Below the pieces are notes generated by a model. That model saw only the letters and a program-made list of their open reading frames with translations, was not told the DNA's origin and did not search any database. Source: JAITWN01 sp964581365 (GTDB taxonomy: Bacteria; Pseudomonadota; Gammaproteobacteria; SZUA-140). Taken from it: a stretch of 15,956 bases of DNA. Positions 1-7,767 of the stretch are shown here, piece by piece. Both the position numbers and the translations under genes were made by a program. The DNA is taken from assembly GCA_964581365.1 (NCBI GenBank), contig CAZOOF010000049.1:1-15956 (forward strand), written 5' to 3'. How positions within the stretch are numbered: the first letter of the stretch is position 1; each line of letters begins with the position of its first letter.

Positions 1-660
1 AAGATCAAGTATTCCACTGTGCAGAACTGGTATCCGGGTGACGAGGAAGGTCGCGGCGGGATCTACAATTTCGTTACCAAGCGCGGTGTCTGCCGCGGCA
101 CCGGCTCGCACATCTCGTGGACCCAGGTGGAAACCGGTTCGGCGATCACCTGGAAGTATCCTAGCGTGATCCTCGAGGGCGACGATTCGGTCGGCGAGTT
201 TTATTCGGTGGCTTTGACCAGCAACCGCCAGCAGGCCGATACCGGCACAAAGATGGTCCATATCGGCCGCAATACGCGCAGCACCATCGTGTCGAAGGGG
301 ATCTCTGCGAAACAGGGGCAGAATGCCTATCGTGGTCTGGTGCATGTGGCCAGAAGCGCGGCAGGCGCGCGCAATTTCACTCAGTGCGATTCGCTGCTGT
401 TCGGTGATCGTTGCGGTGCGCACACCTATCCCTATATCGAAGTCAAGAACCGGTCCGCCCAGGTAGAACACGAGGCGACCACTTCGCGTATCAGCGAGGA
501 CCAGCTTTTTTATTGCATGCAGCGCGGCCTGTCGCGTGAAGATGCGGTTTCCATGATCGTCAACGGTTTCTGCAAGGCCGTGTTCCGCGAACTGCCGATG
601 GAGTTCGCCGTAGAAGCGCAGAAACTGCTGGGAGTCAGTCTCGAGGGAGCAGTAGGATGA
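1..660 (+). CDS. sufB: SufB, Fe-S cluster scaffold subunit (3' part only)
   Basis: This is the C-terminal part of SufB, cut by the left edge of the window; 219 residues are present out of roughly 480 usual for the family. The frame is open from base 1 (KIKYSTVQNW...), so the GTG at 19 is an internal valine. SufB forms the cytoplasmic SufBC2D complex, on which nascent [Fe-S] clusters are built. Recognisable SufB segments are NWYPGDEEGRGGIYNFVTKRG, the CGAHTYPYIE motif with a conserved cysteine of the core beta-helix, the AQVEHEATTSRI segment, and the terminal EDQLFYCMQRGL...NGFCK helical domain. The stop overlaps the sufC start in an ATGA, so translation is probably coupled. Identity is very secure. 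The N-terminus and any upstream regulator cannot be seen. Confidence 0.97.
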   Translation, partial: KIKYSTVQNWYPGDEEGRGGIYNFVTKRGVCRGTGSHISWTQVETGSAITWKYPSVILEGDDSVGEFYSVALTSNRQQADTGTKMVHIGRNTRSTIVSKGISAKQGQNAYRGLVHVARSAAGARNFTQCDSLLFGDRCGAHTYPYIEVKNRSAQVEHEATTSRISEDQLFYCMQRGLSREDAVSMIVNGFCKAVFRELPMEFAVEAQKLLGVSLEGAVG

Positions 661-1466
661 AGGATGACAAGGGCGGAGAGTCCCTGCTGCGGATACGCAA
701 TCTGGTGGCCGCGAGCGGCGGCACGCGTATTCTCAACGGTATCGATCTCGACCTCCATGCAGGCGAGGTGCACGTCATCATGGGGCCGAACGGTTCGGGC
801 AAGAGCACGCTGGCGCAGGTGCTTGCCGGGCGGGAGTCCTATGAGGTCACGGCTGATGAGTTCACCTTCGCCGGGCGCAACATGCTTGAGCTCGGAGTCG
901 AAGAGCGGGCGCGCGAGGGCGTGTTCCTGGCGTTTCAGTATCCCGTCGAGATTCCCGGTGTCAGCACTGTCAACCTGCTCAAGGAGTCGCTGAACGCAAT
1001 CCGCAAGCATCGCGGTCAGGATCCGCTCGATGCCATGGACTTCCTCACGCTGGCGAAGCAGAAGATCCGCCAGGTCGATATGAGCGACGATTTCCTCTAT
1101 CGCTCGGTCAACGAGGCCTTCTCCGGCGGAGAGAAGAAGCGCAGCGAAATGCTGCAGATGGCCCTGCTCGAGCCGCGCCTCGCCATCCTCGACGAAACCG
1201 ATTCCGGTCTCGACGTCGATGCGCTGCGCCTGCTCGCCGACAGTATCAACAGCATGCGGGGGCCGGATCGCGCCTTCCTGGTGATCACGCATTACCAGCG
1301 GCTGCTCGAGCATATTCGCGCCGATCACGTCCACATTCTGGCTGGCGGCCGGATCGTGAAATCCGGCGGTCACGATCTGTCGCTGGACATCGAGCGCGAA
1401 GGTTTTGCCGCCTACGAACGGGGAGCGACGGCTGGCGTGGCGCGTGATGGCGCCGCCCGCCCGTGA
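657..1466 (+). CDS. sufC: SufC, ABC-type ATPase of the SufBCD complex
   Basis: This is the ATPase subunit that drives conformational change in the SufBCD scaffold during cluster assembly. It belongs to the ABC superfamily but is soluble and has no membrane partner. Visible motifs in its 269 residues are Walker A GPNGSGKST (43-51), a Q-loop glutamine at 94 in LAFQYP, the SufC-type signature SGGEKKR (156-162), Walker B LAILDE (175-180) followed by TDSGLD, and an H-loop histidine at 212 in VITHY. The ATG overlaps the sufB stop, with GGAG about 10 nt upstream. The protein is about 20 residues longer than typical SufC. The extra part is an alanine/arginine-rich C-terminal tail after the conserved GFAAYE, which does not affect the assignment. 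Confidence 0.97.
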   Translation: MKDDKGGESLLRIRNLVAASGGTRILNGIDLDLHAGEVHVIMGPNGSGKSTLAQVLAGRESYEVTADEFTFAGRNMLELGVEERAREGVFLAFQYPVEIPGVSTVNLLKESLNAIRKHRGQDPLDAMDFLTLAKQKIRQVDMSDDFLYRSVNEAFSGGEKKRSEMLQMALLEPRLAILDETDSGLDVDALRLLADSINSMRGPDRAFLVITHYQRLLEHIRADHVHILAGGRIVKSGGHDLSLDIEREGFAAYERGATAGVARDGAARP

Positions 1467-1483
1467 CCGCGGCCGGAGTGGAT

Positions 1484-2800
1484 ATGTCGGCGGTTATCAA
1501 CCGATCCATGGCCGATTTCGAGCGGCTCTCCACAACCCTGCCCGGACAGGAACTGCCCTGGCTGGCCGCCTTGCGCAAGAGCGGCCTGCAACGCTTTCGC
1601 AATGAGGGTCTGCCGACGCCTCGCGATGAGGCCTGGCGTCACACCAGCTTGATGGCGCTGGCTGGCAAGCCGTTTGAGCCGGTGGCCAGCGAGCCGGGCG
1701 ATGATATCGCGATCAATGCATCGCGCCTGTTGCCGGCAGACGAGCTGCCGCACCTGGTTTTCATCGATGGACATTACTCTGCCGCGTTGTCCCGCCTGCC
1801 GGATCTGCCCGAAGGGGTGCGCATCGACAGCCTGGCGACGTTGCTGCGCGAAGACCCGGCGGCGCTCGAATCGATGCTCGGCGACATTCCCGCTGAACCG
1901 CTCGGCTTCGCTGCGCTGAACACGGCGTTCATGAGCGATGGTCTGTGCTTGCGCCTGGCCGCGGGCGCCACACTGGCGCAGCCGCTGTACGTGGTCCATG
2001 TGACGCGCGCTGGCGAACGTCCGACCGCGATCCATCTGCGTCACCTCATTCAGGCCGGCCGTGGCGCAAGGGCGACGGTGATCGAGCACTACCTCGGTGA
2101 GCCCGGCACGCAGGCGCTGATCAGCGCCATGACCCGCTGCGATCTGGATGAGGGCGCGGCCATCGAGCATTACCGGCTCAATGAGCAGGAATCCGGCGTC
2201 TACCTGTTCGCTGCCACTCACGCGCACCAGGCGCGGGATTCCCGGTACACCGGGCATGTGGTACACGCAGGCGGACGTATCGCTCGCAATGAACTGCACG
2301 CGTTTCTCGAGGCTCCCGGCGCCGAGTGCGTGGCCAACGGGCTCTATCTGGGTAACGAGCGCCAGACGGTGGACAATTATGTCTCGGTCGAGCACCTCGC
2401 CCCCGACTGCTCCAGTCGCCAGCTCTTTCGCGGTGTTCTCGACGACCGTTCGCGCGGCGTATTCAACGGCAAGGTCACGGTTGCCCGCGAAGCCCAGCAT
2501 ACCGATGCGCAGCAGATGAACAATAATCTGCTGCTGTCCGAGGATGCGGAGGCCGACAGCAGACCGCAGCTCACCATCAACGCCGATGATGTCAAGTGCA
2601 GCCATGGCTCCACGGTCGGGCAGATCGATGCCGACGCGCTGTTCTATCTGCGCACACGTGGCCTCAGTGAGCCGGTTGCCCGCGCCATACTGGTGCGCGC
2701 ATTCGCACAAGAGGTGCTCGCGCACATGGGCGAGGAGATGGTGCGGCAGCGAATCGGAGAGATAGTCGACGCGCGGCTCGGCGCGAGGACGGAGGCATGA
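1484..2800 (+). CDS. sufD: SufD, Fe-S cluster assembly scaffold subunit
   Basis: SufD is the paralogue of SufB and its partner in the SufBC2D scaffold; it helps iron entry and cluster formation in the cytosol. The N-terminal helical region contains PRDEAWRHTSL, typical of SufD. A beta-helix core follows (VIEHYLGE, AFLEAPGAEC, NGLYLGNERQTVDNYVSVEHLAPDCSSRQLFRGVLDDRSRGVFNGKV). The conserved NADDVKCSHGSTVGQID segment precedes the C-terminal helices LFYLRTRGL. I chose the ATG at 1484 because GGAG (1475-1478) sits 5 nt before it, giving 438 residues. An in-frame GTG at 1463 overlaps the sufC stop as GTGA, would match the 4-nt overlaps elsewhere in the operon, and would add 7 residues. The sufS start overlaps the stop codon. 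Confidence 0.95.
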   Translation: MSAVINRSMADFERLSTTLPGQELPWLAALRKSGLQRFRNEGLPTPRDEAWRHTSLMALAGKPFEPVASEPGDDIAINASRLLPADELPHLVFIDGHYSAALSRLPDLPEGVRIDSLATLLREDPAALESMLGDIPAEPLGFAALNTAFMSDGLCLRLAAGATLAQPLYVVHVTRAGERPTAIHLRHLIQAGRGARATVIEHYLGEPGTQALISAMTRCDLDEGAAIEHYRLNEQESGVYLFAATHAHQARDSRYTGHVVHAGGRIARNELHAFLEAPGAECVANGLYLGNERQTVDNYVSVEHLAPDCSSRQLFRGVLDDRSRGVFNGKVTVAREAQHTDAQQMNNNLLLSEDAEADSRPQLTINADDVKCSHGSTVGQIDADALFYLRTRGLSEPVARAILVRAFAQEVLAHMGEEMVRQRIGEIVDARLGARTEA

Positions 2801-4056
2801 GCAGCACATCTGCAGTGAGTGAGAAGAGCGGGACCGGCTACGACGTCGAAGCCGTGCGCCGCGATTTTCCCGCGCTGCATCAGCAGGTGCACGGCAGGCA
2901 GCTGGTGTATCTCGATAACGCGGCCTCGGCTCACAAGCCGCAGGCGGTGATCGATGCCGTCGTTCATCACTATGCGCGTGACTATTCCAATGTGCATCGC
3001 GGTCTCCACTGCCTGAGCGAGCGCTGCAGCCAGGCATACGAGGATGCCCGCACGCGGATAGCGAAGTTCATCAATGCCGGCGCTGATCGGGAGCTGGTGT
3101 TCGTACGCGGCACCACCGAAGCCATCAATCTGGTCGCCAACACCTGGGGGCGGCAGAACATAGGCGCCGGCGACGAGATTCTGATCACAGCCCTGGAGCA
3201 CCACTCCAACATCGTGCCCTGGCAGCTGCTGTGCGAGCAGACCGGTGGCGTGCTGAGGGTGGCGCCGGTGAGCGATGCCGGCGAAGTCGACATGGACGCC
3301 TTCGAGCGTCTGCTGACGCCGCGTACGCGGCTCGTGGCGGTGACGCATGTCTCCAATGCGCTGGGCACGATCAATCCGGTCGAACGGATGACCGCGGCCG
3401 CGCGCGCGGTTGGCGCAAGGGTGCTGATCGACGGTGCGCAGGCGGTCCAGCACATGCCGGTGGATGTCCGCGCGCTCGATTGTGATTTCTACGCCTTCTC
3501 GGGCCACAAGATGTACGGCCCGACCGGCATCGGGGTGCTTTATGGCAAGGCTGAGCTGCTGGAGGCGATGCCGCCCTGGCAGGGAGGCGGCGAAATGATC
3601 CGCGAAGTGACCTTCGAGCGCTCCACCTGGGCCGAGCTGCCGCACAAGTTCGAGGCCGGCACTCCGCACATCGTCGGCGCCATCGCGCTGGGCGCGGCGG
3701 TCGATTATCTGGCGGCGATCGGTCGCGACGCGATCGCGCGACATGAAGTCGATCTGCTCGAATACGCCACCCGCAGCCTGGAGGGAATCCCGGGCCTGCG
3801 TATCATCGGCACGGCCGCCCGCAAGGCCAGCGTCGTGTCGTTCGTGCTCGACGGCGTGCACACCCATGACGTGGGCACCATCCTGGATCGCCAGGGGATT
3901 GCCGTGCGGGCCGGACACCACTGCACCATGCCGCTGATGACCCGTCTTGGCCTCAGCGGCACCACCCGTGCCTCCTTCGCCATGTACAATACCCGGCATG
4001 AGATCGACCGGCTTGCCGAAGGCATCGGCAAGGTCATGGAGATGTTCAGGCGATGA
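2797..4056 (+). CDS. sufS: SufS, group II cysteine desulfurase
   Basis: This is a PLP-dependent enzyme that removes sulfur from L-cysteine, leaving alanine and an enzyme-bound persulfide that is passed to a carrier protein. Its 419 residues fit the class-V aminotransferase fold. The PLP lysine is K238 in FSGHKMYGPTG; H135 in ALEHHSN and D212/Q215 in IDGAQAVQH are cofactor contacts. The persulfide cysteine is C376 in RAGHHCTMPLM, on the short loop typical of the SufS type. H357, in HTHDVGTILD, lies 19 residues before C376. This matches the histidine that B. subtilis SufS uses to contact the zinc of SufU, where E. coli SufS has tyrosine. The next gene is sufU, as this predicts. The start overlaps the sufD stop (ATGA), with GAGG 8 nt upstream. 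Confidence 0.97.
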   Translation: MSSTSAVSEKSGTGYDVEAVRRDFPALHQQVHGRQLVYLDNAASAHKPQAVIDAVVHHYARDYSNVHRGLHCLSERCSQAYEDARTRIAKFINAGADRELVFVRGTTEAINLVANTWGRQNIGAGDEILITALEHHSNIVPWQLLCEQTGGVLRVAPVSDAGEVDMDAFERLLTPRTRLVAVTHVSNALGTINPVERMTAAARAVGARVLIDGAQAVQHMPVDVRALDCDFYAFSGHKMYGPTGIGVLYGKAELLEAMPPWQGGGEMIREVTFERSTWAELPHKFEAGTPHIVGAIALGAAVDYLAAIGRDAIARHEVDLLEYATRSLEGIPGLRIIGTAARKASVVSFVLDGVHTHDVGTILDRQGIAVRAGHHCTMPLMTRLGLSGTTRASFAMYNTRHEIDRLAEGIGKVMEMFRR

Positions 4057-4493
4057 ATGAATTGCATGATCTCTATCAGGAGGTCATTTTCGACCACAAC
4101 CGGAATCCGCGGCATTGCGGCAAGCCGGATGATGCCAATCGCTGCGCAAAGGGGTTCAATCCGCTGTGCGGTGACCGCGTCACCCTCTATCTGAAGGTCG
4201 ACGAAGGCGGCGTGATCCGCGATGTCGGCTTCGATGGATCCGGGTGCGCGATTTCGGTTGCATCGGCATCACTGATGACCGAGCACCTGATCGGCAAGAC
4301 CGAGGCCGAGGCCGAGGCTCTGTTTGCCCGTTTCCATGACATGCTGGTCGCCGGTGGGGACGAGTCCGAACTGGGGAAACTGCAGGCGCTGGCGGGTGTC
4401 AAGGAGTTTCCCTCACGGATCAAGTGCGCGACCCTTGCATGGCACGCGCTTCACGCCGCACTCAGTGGCGAGGGCGCGGTGTCGACGGAATGA
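4053..4493 (+). CDS. sufU: SufU, zinc-dependent sulfur carrier for SufS
   Basis: This is an IscU-like protein of the SufU class, which accepts persulfide sulfur from SufS and stands in for SufE. In 146 residues it shows the three conserved cysteines and the aspartate that bind zinc in SufU: C39 and D41 (NPLCGDRV), C65 (DGSGCAIS) and C125 (RIKCATLAW). Two features separate it from the scaffold IscU. It has an insertion of about 20 residues before the last cysteine (GGDESELGKL through KEFPSR). It also has lysine before the last cysteine, where IscU has histidine. The start overlaps the sufS stop (ATGA) and the stop overlaps the next start the same way. Identity is secure; the sulfurtransferase role rests on Bacillus SufU. 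Confidence 0.95.
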   Translation: MNELHDLYQEVIFDHNRNPRHCGKPDDANRCAKGFNPLCGDRVTLYLKVDEGGVIRDVGFDGSGCAISVASASLMTEHLIGKTEAEAEALFARFHDMLVAGGDESELGKLQALAGVKEFPSRIKCATLAWHALHAALSGEGAVSTE

Positions 4494-4915
4494 GCATGGG
4501 GGATTCGCTGAATCGGATCGGCGTTGTGGTCGAGTCCGCTGCCGGTTCCGCCCGGCAGGAAGCCGGTGACACCCCGGAGGTCCGGGCGATGACCGATCAT
4601 GTACCGGATGCCAGTCTGGAAGAGCGTGCCATCGCGACGCTGAAGACGGTTTACGATCCGGAGATCCCGGTCAACATCTACGAGCTCGGCCTGATCTATG
4701 CGCTCGATGTGGACGAGGCGGAAGGCCGGATACACGTCGACATGACGCTGACCGCGCCTGGATGCCCGGTGGCGCAGACTTTCCCGGGCGAAATCGAAGC
4801 GCGGCTGCGCGAGATCGAAGGAGTCGAGGAAGTTACGGTGCGTCTCGTGTGGGAGCCGCCCTGGACGCAGGACCGGATGACCGAAGCGGCCCGCCTGCAG
4901 CTTGGTCTGTTATAA
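4490..4915 (+). CDS. sufT: SufT/DUF59 Fe-S cluster maturation protein
   Basis: This is a DUF59 (MIP18-like) protein of the SUF-associated SufT type, linked in other bacteria to maturation of Fe-S proteins. The core reads TVYDPEIPVNIYELGLIYALDV, then MTLTAPGCPVAQTFPGEI with the hallmark TAPGCP cysteine, and ends VRLVWEPPWTQDRMTEAARLQLGLL. The start is uncertain. The ATG at 4490 overlaps the sufU stop as ATGA like the other junctions and gives 141 residues, including about 33 low-complexity residues that keep coding-like third positions. A second ATG at 4589 has an excellent GGAGG 8 nt upstream and gives 108 residues, the usual size of the core family. The longer form would carry a flexible N-terminal extension. 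The Rieske gene follows after 10 nt. Confidence 0.88.
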   Translation: MSMGDSLNRIGVVVESAAGSARQEAGDTPEVRAMTDHVPDASLEERAIATLKTVYDPEIPVNIYELGLIYALDVDEAEGRIHVDMTLTAPGCPVAQTFPGEIEARLREIEGVEEVTVRLVWEPPWTQDRMTEAARLQLGLL

Positions 4916-4925
4916 CGAGGCTGGT

Positions 4926-5234
4926 ATGAGCGACTGGATGGAAGTGGCCAGGCGTGATGAGATTGCGCCGGGACAGGCGAAGGCCGTCACCGTCGACGAT
5001 CTCATGATCGCCATCGTCAATCTCGATGGCGAAATCTTCGCGGTCGACAATATCTGCACCCACGCGTTTGCGGTGCTCACCGAAGGCCCCCTGGTCGATG
5101 GCCAGCTGCAGTGCCCGCTTCATGGCGCCCGTTTCGATGTGCGCACCGGCGCGGTAACCGCGCCGCCGGCCTGGGAGCCCTTGCGGACCTACGAGGTCCG
5201 TCTGGAGGGCGATGCGATCCTGGTGAAGCTCTAG
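4926..5234 (+). CDS. Rieske-type [2Fe-2S] ferredoxin
   Basis: This is a small soluble ferredoxin of 102 residues, resembling the ferredoxin components of non-haem iron dioxygenases. The Rieske cluster ligands are visible as C44-T-H46 (NICTHAFA) and C63-P-L-H66 (LQCPLHGARF), followed by GAVTAPPAWEPLRTYEVRLEGDAI, a typical C-terminal strand pair. It has no signal peptide or membrane segment, so it should be cytoplasmic. GAGG (4917-4920) sits 5 nt before the ATG. It ends the suf operon and no oxygenase subunit is nearby. A dioxygenase partner is therefore not indicated, and electron transfer to the Suf machinery or to a client enzyme is a reasonable inference. The name 'non-haem iron oxygenase ferredoxin subunit' would be family-level only. 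Confidence 0.92.
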   Translation: MSDWMEVARRDEIAPGQAKAVTVDDLMIAIVNLDGEIFAVDNICTHAFAVLTEGPLVDGQLQCPLHGARFDVRTGAVTAPPAWEPLRTYEVRLEGDAILVKL

Positions 5235-5285
5235 AACGATCCCGGGGATGACGGCCGCGTCCAGCGCCGATCGATCCCGTACTGT

Positions 5286-6692
5286 CTATATCCTCACCGT
5301 CTCCAGCGGTTCCGCGATGCTGACCTCGATGTCGGCGTCTACCTCCCTGATCTTTTCCGCGAGCGCCTCCGACTTTTCCGGTTCGCCATGAACCAGGTGG
5401 ACGCGCGGCGCCGGCGCGCGAAAGTGCTTTAGCCAATCGAGCAGCTGGGTCTGGCCGGCATGCGCGGAGAATCCGCCGAGGGTGTGAATGTGCGCCTTCA
5501 CTGCGACCTCATTACCGAGCAGCCGGATGCTCGAGGCGCCATCGACCAGCGTTCGGCCGGGCGTGCCGCGAGCCTGGAACCCGACGATGACCACATGGGC
5601 CTCGGGGCGCCACAGATTGTGTTTCAGATGATGGCGGATACGGCCACCGTTGCACATGCCGCTGCCGGCGATGATGACGGCGCCGCCGGTGATCTTGTTG
5701 ATCGACATCGACTCATCCGGCGTCCGCGACATGCGCAGGGTTGGCAGCCAGGCGTGGAGGTTGGCGGCATGGAAGTCTTCCATGCGACGGGCATCGCGAT
5801 TGTTGAACAGCTCCATGTGACGATGATGGATCTCAGTGGCCGCGATGGCCATCGGGCTGTCCAGAAACACCGCCCGCTGGGGCAGGCGGTCCTCGTGATA
5901 GAACTGCCCGAGCAGATACAGAATTTCCTGGGTCCGTCCGACCGCGAACGAGGGAATCAGCACGTTGCCCCCGCTTGCATGCGCCTCCTGCAGGATGCTG
6001 GCGAACTCCTCGATGGTGTCCTCCAGCGGCCGATGATCGCGATCGCCGTAGGTCGACTCCATCAGCAGGACATCGGCGCCGTCCAGCGCTTTAGGGGGAC
6101 GCAGCAGCAGCGCGTCATCGTTACCGAGATCGCCTGAATAGACGAGGCGCCGGTGCCTGCCCTGCTCATCGATACGCAGATCGACCGAGGCCGCGCCGAG
6201 TATGTGTCCAGCCTCGATGAATCTGAAGCTCAGATCCTTGCCTATCGAGGTCGGCTTGTCGAAATCGATCGTCCTGACCCTGGTCATGGTCTCGACGACG
6301 TCCTGAGCTGTGTAGATCGGCTCCAGCAGCGGACGTCCGGCACGCCGCCGCAGCTTGTTTTCCCATTCGATGTCCCGCTCTTCAAGGAAGGCGGCATCTT
6401 TCAGCAGCAGCTCCAGCAGATCGCGTGTCGCCGGCGTGGCATAAATCGGACCCTTGAATCCGCTGTTCACCAGGCGAGGCAGCAGCCCGCTGTGATCGAG
6501 ATGGGCGTGCGAAAGCACAACGGCATCGATGGTGTGAGGATCGAACGGGAACCGGCGCCGGTTGTTGGCCTCGGTTCCCGCTGAGCCCTGAAACATGCCG
6601 CAGTCGAGCAGGATTCTGGTGGAGGAAGTGGACAGCAAATGACAGGATCCGGTGACCTCATGCGCGGCACCGATGAATTGTAGGCTTGCCAT
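5286..6692 (-). CDS. MBL-fold / beta-CASP RNA-processing type metallohydrolase
   Basis: This predicted nuclease of 468 residues belongs to the metallo-beta-lactamase, beta-CASP group (CPSF73/Ysh1-like, with the C-terminal RMMBL domain). Zinc-site motifs are HAHLDHSG (62-69), H163 in AGHILGAAS, D188 in YSGDLG, H411 in GGFSAHAGQ and H435 in LVHGEPEK. The beta-CASP insert is roughly residues 210-370: STYGDRDH, then PSFAVGRTQE, then the SGMCNGGRI loop. All metal ligands seem present, so it should be active, probably on RNA. I chose the start at MASLQFIGAAHEVTGS because family members begin there and a GGAGGTGGAAG purine stretch lies just upstream. The open frame continues 65 codons further upstream with non-conserved sequence. 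It converges on the suf operon and diverges from the DUF481 gene. Confidence 0.92.
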   Translation of the reverse strand: MASLQFIGAAHEVTGSCHLLSTSSTRILLDCGMFQGSAGTEANNRRRFPFDPHTIDAVVLSHAHLDHSGLLPRLVNSGFKGPIYATPATRDLLELLLKDAAFLEERDIEWENKLRRRAGRPLLEPIYTAQDVVETMTRVRTIDFDKPTSIGKDLSFRFIEAGHILGAASVDLRIDEQGRHRRLVYSGDLGNDDALLLRPPKALDGADVLLMESTYGDRDHRPLEDTIEEFASILQEAHASGGNVLIPSFAVGRTQEILYLLGQFYHEDRLPQRAVFLDSPMAIAATEIHHRHMELFNNRDARRMEDFHAANLHAWLPTLRMSRTPDESMSINKITGGAVIIAGSGMCNGGRIRHHLKHNLWRPEAHVVIVGFQARGTPGRTLVDGASSIRLLGNEVAVKAHIHTLGGFSAHAGQTQLLDWLKHFRAPAPRVHLVHGEPEKSEALAEKIREVDADIEVSIAEPLETVRI

Positions 6693-6760
6693 GAACTCTT
6701 CCACCTCCGGAGTGCGGGATTTGTGCATGATACTGTAAATTTGCCGAGGCATGCGGCGCG

Positions 6761-6790
6761 TTGAGAGTGAATGACCGCGCGGGTTATATT
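6761..6790 (+). promoter_or_regulatory. Sigma70-like promoter for the DUF481 gene
   Basis: A -35 box TTGAGA (6761-6766) and a -10 box TATATT (6785-6790) each match the consensus at five of six positions and are separated by 18 nt. Transcription would start near 6797, giving a leader of about 88 nt before the ATG at 6886. The 193-bp gap lies between divergent genes. For the opposite gene I see only an isolated TATCAT (6732-6727, minus strand) without a -35. Confidence 0.6.
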
Positions 6791-6885
6791 GTGAGGCCGC
6801 AGCGCGGTATCCTCCCGGGCGCCTCGCCGCAGGACGGATGTTAGAAGGCACGATGCGGAACTGTCGAACGATTGCAGGAGAAAGC

Positions 6886-7605
6886 ATGAAAAGAATGATG
6901 ATGACCGCGGCTGCCCTGGCGGTATCGACCGCAGCCTGGGCTCAGGAGCCGGAAGCACCGGAAAAGCCATGGAGCGCTGAGCTGGGTCTCGGCATCGTGA
7001 TCACCGATGGCAACAGCGACACCAGCAGCGTCAACGGTTCCGGTGAAGTCGTATACCAGAGGGATCAGTGGCGTCACAGCGCTCGCGCGGAGGCGTTCCG
7101 CAGCAGCACCGATGGCGAGAAGACCGCCGAACGCTACCTGATGACCGGCAAGAGCGATTATCGCCTCGACGATCGCAATTACCTCTTCGGTCTGCTCGGC
7201 TACGAAGACGACCGCTTCAGCGGCTACGACTATCAGGGCAATGCTGCGGTCGGTTACGGCCGCGACGTGCTGCGCGGTGACAGGGTCAACGCCTTCCTCG
7301 AAGCTGGCGTCGGTGTGCGTCACTACAAGGTAACGGACGCTGGCGACAGCGAAAGCGAAGGGACGATCCGGCTGGCCGGCGGTCTGGAGTGGAAGATCAG
7401 CGAGACGGCCACCTTTACCCAGGAAGCGGATACGACCATCGGTGAAGACGTCACGGTGACGAATTCGATCACCTCGCTCAGCTCGCAGGTGGTGGGCAAC
7501 TTGGCGGCCAAGCTGAGCCTGCATATCCGCCATATTTCCGATGTGCCGCCCGACACCGAAAAGCGGGACACCAAGTTCACCGCAAACCTGGTGTATTCGT
7601 TCTGA
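6886..7605 (+). CDS. DUF481 outer-membrane beta-barrel protein (YdiY-like)
   Basis: This protein of 239 residues has a clear signal peptide (MKRMMMTAAALAVSTAAWA, probable cleavage before QEP). The mature part is rich in alternating polar and aromatic strands: WSAELGLGIVITDGNSDTSS, RAEAFRSS, YLFGLLGYEDDRFSGYDYQGNAAVGYG, FLEAGVGVRHY. It ends in phenylalanine (NLVYSF), the usual beta-barrel insertion signal. The GNSDTSS-type opening and the GYEDDRFSGYDYQ segment are characteristic of DUF481 proteins, such as E. coli YdiY, sometimes called salt- or acid-induced outer-membrane proteins. Its biochemical role is unknown. AGGAG (6876-6880) is 5 nt before the ATG. It is probably monocistronic, with its own promoter and two hairpins after the stop codon. 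Confidence 0.92.
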   Translation: MKRMMMTAAALAVSTAAWAQEPEAPEKPWSAELGLGIVITDGNSDTSSVNGSGEVVYQRDQWRHSARAEAFRSSTDGEKTAERYLMTGKSDYRLDDRNYLFGLLGYEDDRFSGYDYQGNAAVGYGRDVLRGDRVNAFLEAGVGVRHYKVTDAGDSESEGTIRLAGGLEWKISETATFTQEADTTIGEDVTVTNSITSLSSQVVGNLAAKLSLHIRHISDVPPDTEKRDTKFTANLVYSF

Positions 7606-7611
7606 CGACGA

Positions 7612-7644
7612 GCTCTCCGCGCCTCTCAGGGAAGCGCGGAGAGC
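7612..7644 (+). terminator. Strong hairpin after the DUF481 gene
   Basis: A perfect 11-bp inverted repeat, GCTCTCCGCGC (7612-7622) and GCGCGGAGAGC (7634-7644), encloses an 11-nt loop and begins 6 nt after the stop codon. No T-run follows. It may protect the 3' end or act together with the next hairpin, which does have a T-tract. Confidence 0.5.
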
Positions 7645-7658
7645 GCGCGGGGATTGTG

Positions 7659-7683
7659 CCGGGCCGCAATACAGCCCGGTTTT
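7659..7683 (+). terminator. Intrinsic terminator, DUF481 transcript
   Basis: CCGGGC (7659-7664) pairs with GCCCGG (7674-7679) around a 9-nt loop and is followed directly by TTTT (7680-7683). The stem is short and the T-tract has only four bases, so termination may be partial. It lies between the DUF481 stop and the transporter start. Confidence 0.55.
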
Positions 7684-7767
7684 GCAGCCGAAGCTCGCAT
7701 GCCGCTTGTCCGGAGGGATATTCCGAGAGCGGCTGCCAGACGCCATTCGCGGCGCGGGATCAGAGTG

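Noticed and set aside
1412..3999. Long minus-strand open frames (541 and 451 codons) opposite sufD and sufS
   Set aside because: They mirror the high-GC codon pattern of the sense genes, match no family I recognise, and overlap secure conserved genes for their full length.
5235..5285. Bidirectional terminator between the Rieske and MBL-fold genes
   Set aside because: ATCCC-G-GGGAT is a near-palindrome without room for a loop, and no T-tract is present on either strand.
5460..6584. Plus-strand open frames (225 and 143 codons) opposite the MBL-fold gene
   Set aside because: They lie entirely within a well-supported minus-strand gene and show no recognisable motif.
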